DNA of 64,000 nt. It comes from Dictyobacter kobayashii. GTDB lineage: Bacteria > Chloroflexota > Ktedonobacteria > Ktedonobacterales > Ktedonobacteraceae. The notes below the pieces were generated by a model, which was given only the letters and a program-made list of their open reading frames with translations, was not told the origin of the DNA and did not search any database. Below are positions 46,442-53,930 of the stretch, piece by piece. The translations under genes were made by a program, and so were the position numbers. Location of the stretch: assembly GCF_003967555.1 (NCBI RefSeq), contig NZ_BIFS01000001.1, positions 5,518,001 to 5,582,000 on the forward strand, written 5' to 3'. Within the stretch, counting starts at the first letter, position 1; the number at the start of each line of letters is the position of its first letter.

Positions 46442-47860
46442 TTACGGATAAGGGTGAGGCTCAACCTTATGGAACCCTCCATATGCTTGAAAGCGCGGGT
46501 GGCTAGCCTGAGGATAGCGAGGCGCACATAGAGCAAGTAGGTCTGGGCTGAATAAGCGCACAACGCGATATCCCAGTGCTTTACTATCATTCGTGGTGAT
46601 ATCTAAAGCATAGATGCGATATTTTTGTAATACCTTTGCAAACAAAATGCTATTGGCTTCATCAAATGGTGTGTCGCGTGGAATCTCTGCCACTTGTTGT
46701 CGTATAGCCGAACCACTGATCTGCCGACGTGGATCAAACCTGGCTGGAAACAGACGTGTAGCTTGCTCTGGTAAAGCATAAAACCCTACATTAGAATCAA
46801 AGTCCGTATCTGTGCTACTTTCAAAAGAGCGATAGGCGGACTGTAAATCTTTGGTCTGCCGCTGTGGGGTCTCATTTGTATCGCGTGTTCCATAGAGACG
46901 ATCAAGGCCATTTACCATCGCAATAAAGTTCACCGGGATCGCTTCGATAAAAGCCCCATACAGTGCTGTATCCAGGTCCAGAGAGACTCCCAGTCCAAAG
47001 GCAACCGCAGGATAGCCTGTGGGACGACGGATTGCGCAGATAACAATATAGACAGGAATTCCATCGGGCTGTGGTAACCAATAGAATTCAATATCGCTAT
47101 CCTCTCTTTTCCACCATGAAGAGTATTGTGTTAAAAAGTGCGCAAAGCGCGGTGTGCTTTGTGGCGAAACATCAATCTTTTGTGCTGTAGTCGTGCTATA
47201 CCAATGTCCCATGGCAGCATCTATTTGTAACAGTTCAAGTAGCGCTCCACGCAAAGCTCTGCCATAGTTTACGTGGGTAGCGGTTCCCGTTGAAACAACC
47301 AGCGTTGCACGTGCCTCATCTTGACAAGGAAAACCATTGAGTACAGCCTGGGCTGGTAATAAAGTGGTTGAATCTTTTTGAAGATCGAGCATGGGGACCC
47401 ATGTAATTGGCGTTTGCTCTGCTACCACACTGAAAGGAAAATGGGCCTGTGCCCGCTGTTGTGGTGAGAATAACGCGAGTTGAGCGAGTGGTATATGCGC
47501 CACATCCTGCCGCTCTAATTCTTGTTGGCTGGTTCTACGCAGCAACGGTGCGCAATACGCATGAAATGTCATAAGTGCCGCGCGTTCAGCCGATTCACCG
47601 AGAGCCTTACGCATCGATTCTTCAAGAGAGAATCCGTATCCACCCAGGTGGTATTCGGGAGCTGATAGTAGGCCTGCCCGGCGATGCACATCTGCTAATT
47701 CAGGTAAGATAGTGCATGCAGCAGGGCTGGAAGCATCATAACTCAACGCCATCAAGCGCCTGATAGGGCCCAGCATTGGGCTTACCATACGGTCGACCTG
47801 CAACTTCACGCGCGGATCAACCCCCTGGCTAGAACGCCTGGCAATTTCTTGTAGTGGCAT
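46442..47860 (-). CDS. YcaO-domain cyclodehydratase (TOMM D protein, SagD-like)
   Basis: The 472-residue protein carries YHLGGYGFSLEESMRKALGESAERAAL (about residues 70-96) with the ATP/Mg SxxExxER-type motif (ESAER, 89-93), a second Glu-rich helix ALYGAFIEAIP, and the C-terminal end PHPYP at 468-472, the PxPxP signature of azole-forming YcaO enzymes. These phosphorylate peptide amides with ATP and cyclise Cys, Ser or Thr to thiazoline or oxazoline. It follows the leader-binding protein by 15 bases and is on the same strand as both precursor genes. The start codon follows AGGGAGGAAGTGC. Confidence 0.92.
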   Translation of the reverse strand: MPLQEIARRSSQGVDPRVKLQVDRMVSPMLGPIRRLMALSYDASSPAACTILPELADVHRRAGLLSAPEYHLGGYGFSLEESMRKALGESAERAALMTFHAYCAPLLRRTSQQELERQDVAHIPLAQLALFSPQQRAQAHFPFSVVAEQTPITWVPMLDLQKDSTTLLPAQAVLNGFPCQDEARATLVVSTGTATHVNYGRALRGALLELLQIDAAMGHWYSTTTAQKIDVSPQSTPRFAHFLTQYSSWWKREDSDIEFYWLPQPDGIPVYIVICAIRRPTGYPAVAFGLGVSLDLDTALYGAFIEAIPVNFIAMVNGLDRLYGTRDTNETPQRQTKDLQSAYRSFESSTDTDFDSNVGFYALPEQATRLFPARFDPRRQISGSAIRQQVAEIPRDTPFDEANSILFAKVLQKYRIYALDITTNDSKALGYRVVRLFSPDLLALCAPRYPQASHPRFQAYGGFHKVEPHPYP

Positions 47861-47875
47861 AGCACTTCCTCCCTG

Positions 47876-48937
47876 CTACATTTTTATTTGAGTGTTTAAG
47901 TAGCTGCGTAAATCGCTGTAGAGAGTTGGTCCAAGCGTAATTGGTTCACTACATACCGGGCAACCGGGCATACGTAAAAGCTCATGGAAGCGAACCTCAA
48001 GGGTAGGACCATAAATCCCTAAAATTTTATTAAGTGTAAAGGCATTGCCCAGGGTAACCAGATTGATGGCATCCCAGGCAGCAAAAGAGACCATATTTGC
48101 CTGGAATGGATCAATTGCCTCGTCCTTATCCTCACCACCATAGACACGCTGCTCAGCCAGAGCCCGTCGATATTCAGTATAGAGGGTGTGGTCACGTAAT
48201 GCCTCTATGACGCGCATCTCTGCACACTGGAAGCAGGCGGTTACCTGTGGAATAATAGTGGGGCCGATAATAGAAAAAGGACCATCTATCGCGCCTGGTA
48301 AAAAGGTAAAGCCGATATGATGCGCCAGACGATTAATGTTGCCAAGCAAAATTGGGTCCAGTTCATTCCATAGCGCAACTATCAAAGCTCCTCGCCAGTG
48401 TTGGAATGTTTCAAGATGATCACTTAACTCCAGGCCATTGCTCTCCAGGTTTAAGTCTTTTACGCGCAAACGCTTAATAGTGTCTTCAGACGCTTCCTGG
48501 AGCTTATCGCCCAGTAATCCATGTGTTATATGGCGAAACTGTTTCACAAGGGTTGCAGATCCGAGCACTATGACCTGGGCTGGCAGATCATCTCCAGGCT
48601 CTGGCCGGTAACCAAGAGTAGGAGTTGCCAGGTATGCCAGCTGGTTCCATACGTTGCGTTTTTCAACTGGAACAAGAATATTGTTTTCGACCAGTGTTTC
48701 TACAACGCTGCCAATCTGGTCACTACGTACGCCAAGTTTTTGCGTTAATGTCGCGATTGAGTGATTATCCAGCAGGCCCAAAATCACTTCACCAAGAATA
48801 CCTTTTTCTTCATCATCTGATAATGTCACTGAACTACAATTCCAGACGCCGGTTCGTAGCTCAACTGTATTGGGATCATGGATAATTACGCGTGCACCGG
48901 GGATAAATGCCAGTCGGGTATCTTCTAAATTTGGCAT
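47876..48937 (-). CDS. TOMM leader-peptide-binding cyclodehydratase partner (E1/ThiF-like, SagC-like)
   Basis: The 353-residue protein has an N-terminal winged-helix region of the RRE/PqqD type (residues about 15-95, including VELRTGVWNCSSVTLSD and LLDNHSIATLTQKLGVRSDQIGSVVETLVENNILV), which binds the precursor leader. A ThiF/E1-like domain follows with two zinc pairs, C235xxC238 (TACFQCAEMR) and C326xxC329 (MPGCPVCSEP). It lacks a clear ATP-binding GxGxxG, as usual for the C protein. With the YcaO protein it forms the cyclodehydratase. TAGGAGCTATATT precedes the ATG. A MITE-like insert lies directly upstream, inside the operon. Confidence 0.9.
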   Translation of the reverse strand: MPNLEDTRLAFIPGARVIIHDPNTVELRTGVWNCSSVTLSDDEEKGILGEVILGLLDNHSIATLTQKLGVRSDQIGSVVETLVENNILVPVEKRNVWNQLAYLATPTLGYRPEPGDDLPAQVIVLGSATLVKQFRHITHGLLGDKLQEASEDTIKRLRVKDLNLESNGLELSDHLETFQHWRGALIVALWNELDPILLGNINRLAHHIGFTFLPGAIDGPFSIIGPTIIPQVTACFQCAEMRVIEALRDHTLYTEYRRALAEQRVYGGEDKDEAIDPFQANMVSFAAWDAINLVTLGNAFTLNKILGIYGPTLEVRFHELLRMPGCPVCSEPITLGPTLYSDLRSYLNTQIKM

Positions 48938-48950
48938 AATATAGCTCCTA

Positions 48951-49094
48951 GCATACTATTGAAAAGCAATCGTAAACGCCGCTTGGACGCGGCTAGCTGC
49001 GCTGCCACTGGCTCAGCCATTCAACGTGAGCAGTGGCGAGCAAGCGGGTGCGCCTGTCAGGCAGCTGCGCTCATACGATTGAATGGCATACTAT
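48951..49094. mobile_element. MITE-like element with 9-bp direct repeats, inside the azole-peptide operon
   Basis: GCATACTAT occurs at 48951-48959 and again at 49086-49094, flanking a 126-bp insert. The insert has subterminal inverted repeats CAATCGTA/TACGATTG and the internal dyad GCCTGTCAGGC. A homologous insert is at 53668-53799, flanked by ATGCTGT direct repeats. It encodes nothing. Its place between the dehydrogenase and the leader-binding gene may affect transcript levels. Confidence 0.75.
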
Positions 49095-49123
49095 GAGATG
49101 AATGTGAAATGCAGCCTCAATTT

Positions 49124-50083
49124 TTAAGCAGGCCAGCCCAATAGCTGCATGTGTAAGATATATTGCGGCTTATCAGCGATCTGCACCATTGTGCGCAAGC
49201 GATCCTCCAGAAAAGACTGATAATCGAGGATACCATAGCCCAGCGCGGTCGCCGCCAGATTAGCAGAAAATGCCATCATGCCACTTTCCAACAAGAGATA
49301 CCGTACTCCACGAGCACCATACTTGCGCACCACCTTTTGGGGATGGCCCACATAGGCAATCACCAGCGCGAGCTTATCAACGTTAAGTCCGGTTGCCTCA
49401 CTGCCCGAGAAGCATTGAAATAGCGTATCTACTGATTGATCAATAGCCAGTTCATCTAGCGCATGGTAGTGTGGTGTATAACGGTAGAGGGCCGATTTCA
49501 CATGGCGCACATTTAAGGCAAAGATATAGCAATCGACACCATATAAGCCGCCAGCTGAGGGTACATTGCGGCAGCGTACTTCATATTCATCGCCACCATC
49601 AATAGGATGAGATGTAGTGGAATGTGTAATACCTGCTACGGCATGGCAGATGGTCGCTAAATCATCAAATTGCATGGGATCACCAGAAAACCGACGGACA
49701 CTTTTCCGATTGGCAAGCACTGCACTCAAGCTCATATCGAGCTGATGTGGCTCTGGTAGCACTACTCGAGCGCGTGTGTTCTGACTTTCAGAACCACTAA
49801 GAGCGGTAACGGGACCCAGATAGGACGAGAAGTACTCTGCTGCCGACGAGACCCATTCCGCTCGCCAGGGATGAAATACTGTATTGGCCAGAAATTGTTC
49901 ACCGATGTCACGTGCTGGGTCAAAATCGCGTTGTGAACGGCGTAATTGATTGGTCATAAAACCAACCTGCGTAGCCTGGTTACTTATTTCCTCCATTGTA
50001 TGGGAAGCAATAAGCCAGGGATTAAAGGTAGGAGCATCAGGGAAAGGACTTGATCGTCTGACTTTACTGTGTCTTAATCTCAT
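49124..50083 (-). CDS. SagB-type dehydrogenase (azoline oxidase)
   Basis: The 319-residue protein is a nitroreductase-fold FMN enzyme: HRFDPARDIGEQF-like start, the FMN block LANRKSVRRFSG near 123-134, VPSAGGLYGVDCYIFAL near 174-190, and KYGARGVRYLLLESGMMAFSANLAATALGYG near the end. It oxidises thiazolines and oxazolines to thiazoles and oxazoles. The start at 50083 has GGAGGCGGAAGT just before; an upstream ATG at 50113 has none. It lies 66 bases after the CPBP gene and before the MITE-like insert. Confidence 0.9.
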   Translation of the reverse strand: MRLRHSKVRRSSPFPDAPTFNPWLIASHTMEEISNQATQVGFMTNQLRRSQRDFDPARDIGEQFLANTVFHPWRAEWVSSAAEYFSSYLGPVTALSGSESQNTRARVVLPEPHQLDMSLSAVLANRKSVRRFSGDPMQFDDLATICHAVAGITHSTTSHPIDGGDEYEVRCRNVPSAGGLYGVDCYIFALNVRHVKSALYRYTPHYHALDELAIDQSVDTLFQCFSGSEATGLNVDKLALVIAYVGHPQKVVRKYGARGVRYLLLESGMMAFSANLAATALGYGILDYQSFLEDRLRTMVQIADKPQYILHMQLLGWPA

Positions 50084-50149
50084 ACTTCCGCCTCCAACAA
50101 AAGTAGTACGCAAGTGCCATAAGTAAGTAGGAGTGCCTTCAATATTTAT

Positions 50150-50863
50150 TTATGCAGTGTACCGGATAGTTGAGTAACTGACAGGCCAGGCATAGACCAG
50201 CGCGTTATAGGTAACATGGGCAACGATAATAATCAGCAGATTGCCCGTGGCGAGCATAAAAATGCCTAGCACCAGGCCAAAAATCATTCTGCTTACCATA
50301 GTGCTAGAGCCAAATTGCTGATGGATAAGCCCGAAGGCCAGACTGGAATACAACAAGGTTGCAATAGCAAGAACGGGGGTATGTTGTAAGGGTGTCATCA
50401 GTAAATACCAGCGAAAGAGTATCTCCTCTATGAGCGCGATCCATACCAACTGCATCCCGACAATGACGCGTTGGATAGCCTGTTGCTCTACCTGACGCAT
50501 AATGCGGATAACACCCTGTTCAGGTCTCGCCAGGCGTATTCGTTCAACAATGTAGTAACCAAGGCCACTACCAATGGCAGCCAGTATCCATATAAAAGAC
50601 AATGAGCCAAAGTTAGGAAGACCAAAAATGAGACTATCACAAAGCACTAGTCCGGTAATCACAAGGGCATACATCCAATAGCTGAATGCTGCATTCCTTC
50701 TGTTTGGCCACAACGTATTAAGAATTTGCAAGAAGAATGAAGGAGCTGCTGATAGGAGCCATAAAGCGCATTGTATATAAACCACATTGTCTCTTTCTAA
50801 GCGGGCAATTCGCAGATGATGGGTTAATGGCAGATCTCTGACCGCTTGTGTGAGTACAAGCAT
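50150..50863 (-). CDS. CPBP intramembrane protease (SagE-like leader protease or immunity)
   Basis: This 237-residue multi-pass protein has all three Abi/CPBP motifs: EEILFR (Glu146, Glu147, Arg151), FGLIH (His181) and VAHVTYN (His216, Asn220). In streptolysin-S-type clusters such proteins are proposed to remove leader peptides or to give self-protection. It is the first gene after the two precursors, 33 bases downstream of the nearer one. The start codon has no strong Shine-Dalgarno site, which suggests low translation or coupling. Confidence 0.87.
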   Translation of the reverse strand: MLVLTQAVRDLPLTHHLRIARLERDNVVYIQCALWLLSAAPSFFLQILNTLWPNRRNAAFSYWMYALVITGLVLCDSLIFGLPNFGSLSFIWILAAIGSGLGYYIVERIRLARPEQGVIRIMRQVEQQAIQRVIVGMQLVWIALIEEILFRWYLLMTPLQHTPVLAIATLLYSSLAFGLIHQQFGSSTMVSRMIFGLVLGIFMLATGNLLIIIVAHVTYNALVYAWPVSYSTIRYTA

Positions 50864-50896
50864 TGTTCATCGATCTGCCTGATCGATCAAAGGCAC

Positions 50897-51034
50897 TCAG
50901 GCACATGTGCAGGAGCAAGAAGAACCTGCCGACGTACAGGTACTGCCGCCTGGTACTACCAGTGTCGTACTTAAAGATAAACCCTGTAGAGCAGAACCAA
51001 GAATAGTACCACGTTTCTTTACCCTGAGTTTCAT
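50897..51034 (-). CDS. Azole-peptide (TOMM/LAP) precursor B
   Basis: This 45-residue peptide was found by reading the minus strand. The leader is MKLRVKKRGTILGSALQGLS, followed by LSTTLVVPGG and the core STCTSAGSSCSCTCA, then TGA. Seven of the last 15 residues are Ser or Thr and four are Cys, separated by small residues: sites for azole formation. AGAAGGGGG lies 7 bases before the ATG. It shares MKLxVKKRGT, VPGGSTC and SAGSSCSCTCA with the peptide at 51197-51331. VPGG is a candidate cleavage site. The mature product would be about 15 residues if cut there. The activity is unknown. Confidence 0.88.
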   Translation of the reverse strand: MKLRVKKRGTILGSALQGLSLSTTLVVPGGSTCTSAGSSCSCTCA

Positions 51035-51196
51035 CGCTGATCCCCCTTCTGATCCGTATCAATGTTTGTTTGTTTGTATCTAGTACAGCAAAGAAGTATA
51101 GCAATAATGAGTAAGCCAGGCTGCTTCGAAGAAGTACCAGCGGCATCTGAAAGAAGCGCTGGTACTTCCATTAGTTCATCATGAGAGATAAACCAC

Positions 51197-51331
51197 TTAG
51201 GCACATGTGCAGGAGCAAGAGCTGCCAGCAGAACTGCATGTGCTGCCACCGGGGACCAGAAGAGCGGTTTGTACCATCAATCCAGGAGTTGCTGTAAGGG
51301 TGGTACCACGTTTCTTCACGCTTAATTTCAT
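51197..51331 (-). CDS. Azole-peptide (TOMM/LAP) precursor A
   Basis: The 44-residue peptide has leader MKLSVKKRGTTLTATPGLM, then VQTALLVPGG, and core STCSSAGSSCSCTCA, then TAA. CAGAAGGAGACATCGC gives a strong ribosome site. The core differs from precursor B only at residue 4 (Ser for Thr), while the middle of the leader differs, as expected for a duplicated gene under selection for its product. It is the first gene of the cluster and probably the most expressed. A GAGGAATTTCCTC dyad lies 27 bases upstream. Confidence 0.88.
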   Translation of the reverse strand: MKLSVKKRGTTLTATPGLMVQTALLVPGGSTCSSAGSSCSCTCA

Positions 51332-51357
51332 GCGATGTCTCCTTCTGAATCACAACT

Positions 51358-51370
51358 GAGGAATTTCCTC
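51358..51370 (-). promoter_or_regulatory. Dyad in the leader region of precursor A
   Basis: GAGGAA-T-TTCCTC is a perfect 6-1-6 palindrome 27 bases upstream of the precursor A start. It may be an operator, for example for the LuxR-type regulator encoded at 53931, or part of a 5' hairpin. Confidence 0.35.
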
Positions 51371-51661
51371 ATTATTTTTAACTATAATTGGTCGTGGGTA
51401 ACTTGTCCCCCGCATAATGCCGTATTTTATGTATTGCAATATACTAATATTTAGGTATATGAATAAAAATTATTCGTGGTAAATACGGCCTGAAGATAGT
51501 ATATATGCTGATTCTTTCTTATACGATATAGATATTTATGGAGTAAAATATTACTACTGTGCTGATCAGACTTACTTATGTATAGTTTATTACTATATAA
51601 TTATTTACTTACTTAATAGCATGTAAATAATTTACTGTTTATATGTATTAATTAGATATAT

Positions 51662-51690
51662 TTGATTTTTTTATGTTTTAAAGTTATACT
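51662..51690 (+). promoter_or_regulatory. Sigma-70-like promoter for the ABC genes
   Basis: TTGATT at 51662-51667 and TATACT at 51685-51690 are 17 bases apart and lie 106 bases before the ATPase start, in an AT-rich divergent region. No gene is present in 51371-51795. Confidence 0.55.
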
Positions 51691-51795
51691 ACTCATTGTC
51701 ATGAGCCGGGAATTCGACAAGGATGTGGATGTAATCTACATGTATAGGCAGCAGCATATTGTTTTTATGTCGCTAAGCAACAAAGGAAGAGTGTA

Positions 51796-52788
51796 ATGGC
51801 GGTATACATTGATCCGGTACTAGAAGTACAAAATATCGCTAAGCAATATCCAGGAGTGCCATTTAACGCTGTCGATAATGTCTCTTTTAGTATCGGGCGT
51901 GGTGAAATATTGGGGTTATTGGGGCCAAACGGAGCCGGGAAAACGACCACGGTAAGCATGCTTACAACACGGATGCGGCCAAGTAGTGGCACTATACATA
52001 TTATGGGTATCGATATACAGGCACAACCAGCGAAAGTCATGCAACATATCGCAGTCGTGCCGCAACAGAGTAACCTGGATCAGAGTTTACGTGTCCGAGA
52101 AATATTGACCTTTCATGCTGCATATCACGGCATCGCGAAGCGTGAACGAGAGCAACGAGCCGCTCAACTCCTCAAAGAGTTAGGTCTGGCGGAGCGTGCC
52201 AACGAGAAGGTTGGCTACTACTCGGGTGGTATGGGGCAACGTGTAATGATCGCGCGTGCTTTGATGCATAATCCATCTATACTTTTTTTAGATGAGCCTA
52301 CGAACCGCCTGGATCCTCAATCTCGACTTTTTTTGTGGGAACGCATACAACTGCTCAAAAAACAAGGAATGGCAATTTTATTAACGACCCATGATCTGGA
52401 AGAAGCTGATCAGTTATGTGATCGTATTGCTATTATGGATCGCGGGCGGATTCTTAATCTGAATACGCCTGAGGAGCTCAAGAAAGATATCCCAGGTATT
52501 ACACGCCTGGAGCTTCGTGTACACCTCCCTCAAAGCGTAGCCACAGAAACGATCCAACAAAAATTGGCAGCCCTCACAGATGTTACTAAAGTAGAAGAAC
52601 TGGCAGACGACAAAAATGTGCCAGATATTCGGATATATCGTCTCTACGCACAGAATACTGGTGAAACATTTGCCATGGCGAATGCAGTGTTTACAGCTGA
52701 AGGATGTGAATTGCTAGATGTGAATATTCATCGCACCAGTCTGGAAGATGTTTTTATCCACCTGACAGGAAGGAGCCTACGCGCATGA
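51796..52788 (+). CDS. ABC transporter ATPase of the azole-peptide cluster
   Basis: The 330-residue ATPase has Walker A GPNGAGKT at 43-50, signature SGGMGQR at 143-149, Walker B ILFLDEPTNRLD at 162-173 (NRLD instead of the usual GLD), and the switch His in LLTTHDLEEADQ. A C-terminal regulatory part of about 100 residues follows. It matches exporters of the DrrA/SagG type, which expel the toxin and give resistance. AAAGGAAGAGTGTA precedes the ATG. It overlaps the permease gene by 4 bases. Confidence 0.9.
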   Translation: MAVYIDPVLEVQNIAKQYPGVPFNAVDNVSFSIGRGEILGLLGPNGAGKTTTVSMLTTRMRPSSGTIHIMGIDIQAQPAKVMQHIAVVPQQSNLDQSLRVREILTFHAAYHGIAKREREQRAAQLLKELGLAERANEKVGYYSGGMGQRVMIARALMHNPSILFLDEPTNRLDPQSRLFLWERIQLLKKQGMAILLTTHDLEEADQLCDRIAIMDRGRILNLNTPEELKKDIPGITRLELRVHLPQSVATETIQQKLAALTDVTKVEELADDKNVPDIRIYRLYAQNTGETFAMANAVFTAEGCELLDVNIHRTSLEDVFIHLTGRSLRA

Positions 52789-53654
52789 AAACAAATATAT
52801 CTTCTCCTGAACTTTCACAAACCCAATCACCATCGCCGAGCAGCGTACATACGGACAACGATTTTCGCCTGGCAATCGCCGCTTTTCTGGCTATCCTACA
52901 TCGTGATATGGTTGTGACTGGACATGAATTTGGCAAATTCCTGATACAGTTTCTCTTGCAGCCGTTATTTTATCTCTTCGTCTTTGGGACATTGCTAACG
53001 GGACTTGGTTTTGCCAACCCAACTTTCTCTGCATTGCTCCTGCCTGGTATTGTTGCGCTAACGATCATTACCACAGCCTTTCAGGGCGTTACTATTCCCT
53101 TGATCCTTGACCTTGGATTCGCGCATGAGATCGATGACCGGCTGCTCGCTCCTCTTCCTGTATTGTTAGTGGGCATCGAGAAAATTATATTTGCCTCCAT
53201 TCAAGGTCTGGTTGCGGGTATCATTGTATTTCCCTGTGCCTTTCTTATGTTAGGAAACAATTTCCATGTGCGAGGTGACGCAATAGGTTTAATTGCCCTG
53301 ATCATGGTACTGGCTGCAATTGCCGGGGCTAGCATTGGGCTTTTTGTTGGCACGCTATTCAAGCCAGAGCAACTAGGTCTTATGTTTTCCATTATCGTCA
53401 CGCCACTGATTTTCACTGGCTGTACTTTTTATCCCTGGAGCACTCTGGAACGTTTCCGCTGGTTTCAAATCATCACACTAATTAATCCTCTAACCTACGC
53501 AGCTGAGGGATTACGTAATGCTATGGTGCCGGTGATTAATCATTATCAGGTACCAACGTTAGCTCTCCCCTGGACCTTTCTGGGTTTATGTATCACATGT
53601 GTCCTCTTTTTGATCCTTGGTCTTCGTATGTTTCGTAAGCGTGTTGTCAGTTAA
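52785..53654 (+). CDS. ABC-2-type permease of the azole-peptide cluster (DrrB/SagH-like)
   Basis: The 289-residue protein has six membrane segments: FLIQFLLQPLFYLFVFGTLL, LLPGIVALTIITTAF, ..GLVAGIIVFPCAFLML, IGLIALIMVLAAIAGASIGLFVG, a helix at GLMFSIIVTPLIFTG and WTFLGLCITCVLFLILG. The block LINPLTYAAEGLRNAMVP is the typical ABC2_membrane signature. Its ATG overlaps the ATPase stop (ATGA). The pair should export the mature azole peptide. Confidence 0.87.
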   Translation: MKTNISSPELSQTQSPSPSSVHTDNDFRLAIAAFLAILHRDMVVTGHEFGKFLIQFLLQPLFYLFVFGTLLTGLGFANPTFSALLLPGIVALTIITTAFQGVTIPLILDLGFAHEIDDRLLAPLPVLLVGIEKIIFASIQGLVAGIIVFPCAFLMLGNNFHVRGDAIGLIALIMVLAAIAGASIGLFVGTLFKPEQLGLMFSIIVTPLIFTGCTFYPWSTLERFRWFQIITLINPLTYAAEGLRNAMVPVINHYQVPTLALPWTFLGLCITCVLFLILGLRMFRKRVVS

Positions 53655-53660
53655 AACACG

Positions 53661-53806
53661 ATGCTGTAAAAAAGCATTTGGAAACGCCGCCTGAACGCGG
53701 CTCGCTCCGCTGTCACTGGCTCAGCCATTCGAATTGATCAGTATCAAGCAAACAGTTTCGCCTGTCAGGCAGCTTCGCTCATCCAAATAAATGGCATGTA
53801 TGCTGT
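53661..53806. mobile_element. MITE-like element, second copy, with ATGCTGT direct repeats
   Basis: ATGCTGT at 53661-53667 and 53800-53806 flanks a 132-bp insert that shares GAAACGCCGCC.GAACGCGGCT, CACTGGCTCAGCCATTC and TTCGCCTGTCAGGCAGCTTC with the copy at 48960. Subterminal CATTTGGA and TCCAAATaAATG are inverted. It encodes nothing. Confidence 0.72.
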
Positions 53807-53855
53807 TGAAAAGCAATCGTAAACGCCGCTCGATCGCGAGCCGTGAGTGAGTGGC
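53807..53855. repeat. Third, truncated copy of the MITE-like element
   Basis: TGAAAAGCAATCGTAAACGC followed by CGCTCGATCGCG begins exactly at the direct repeat of the second copy and matches the left end of the copy at 48960. Homology fades after about 50 bases, so two copies apparently inserted side by side and one lost its right end. Confidence 0.6.
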
Positions 53856-53930
53856 GTTGACTTTGGCTATTATCGTTCAGATTATGCAATAAGGTTACCT
53901 GATCTTAAATAAGTTGGAAATTGCTATGGA

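Noticed and set aside
50897..51331. Thiopeptide precursors rather than linear azole peptides
   Set aside because: Core spacing is loosely similar, but no lantibiotic-type dehydratase or pyridine-forming enzyme was found in the cluster.
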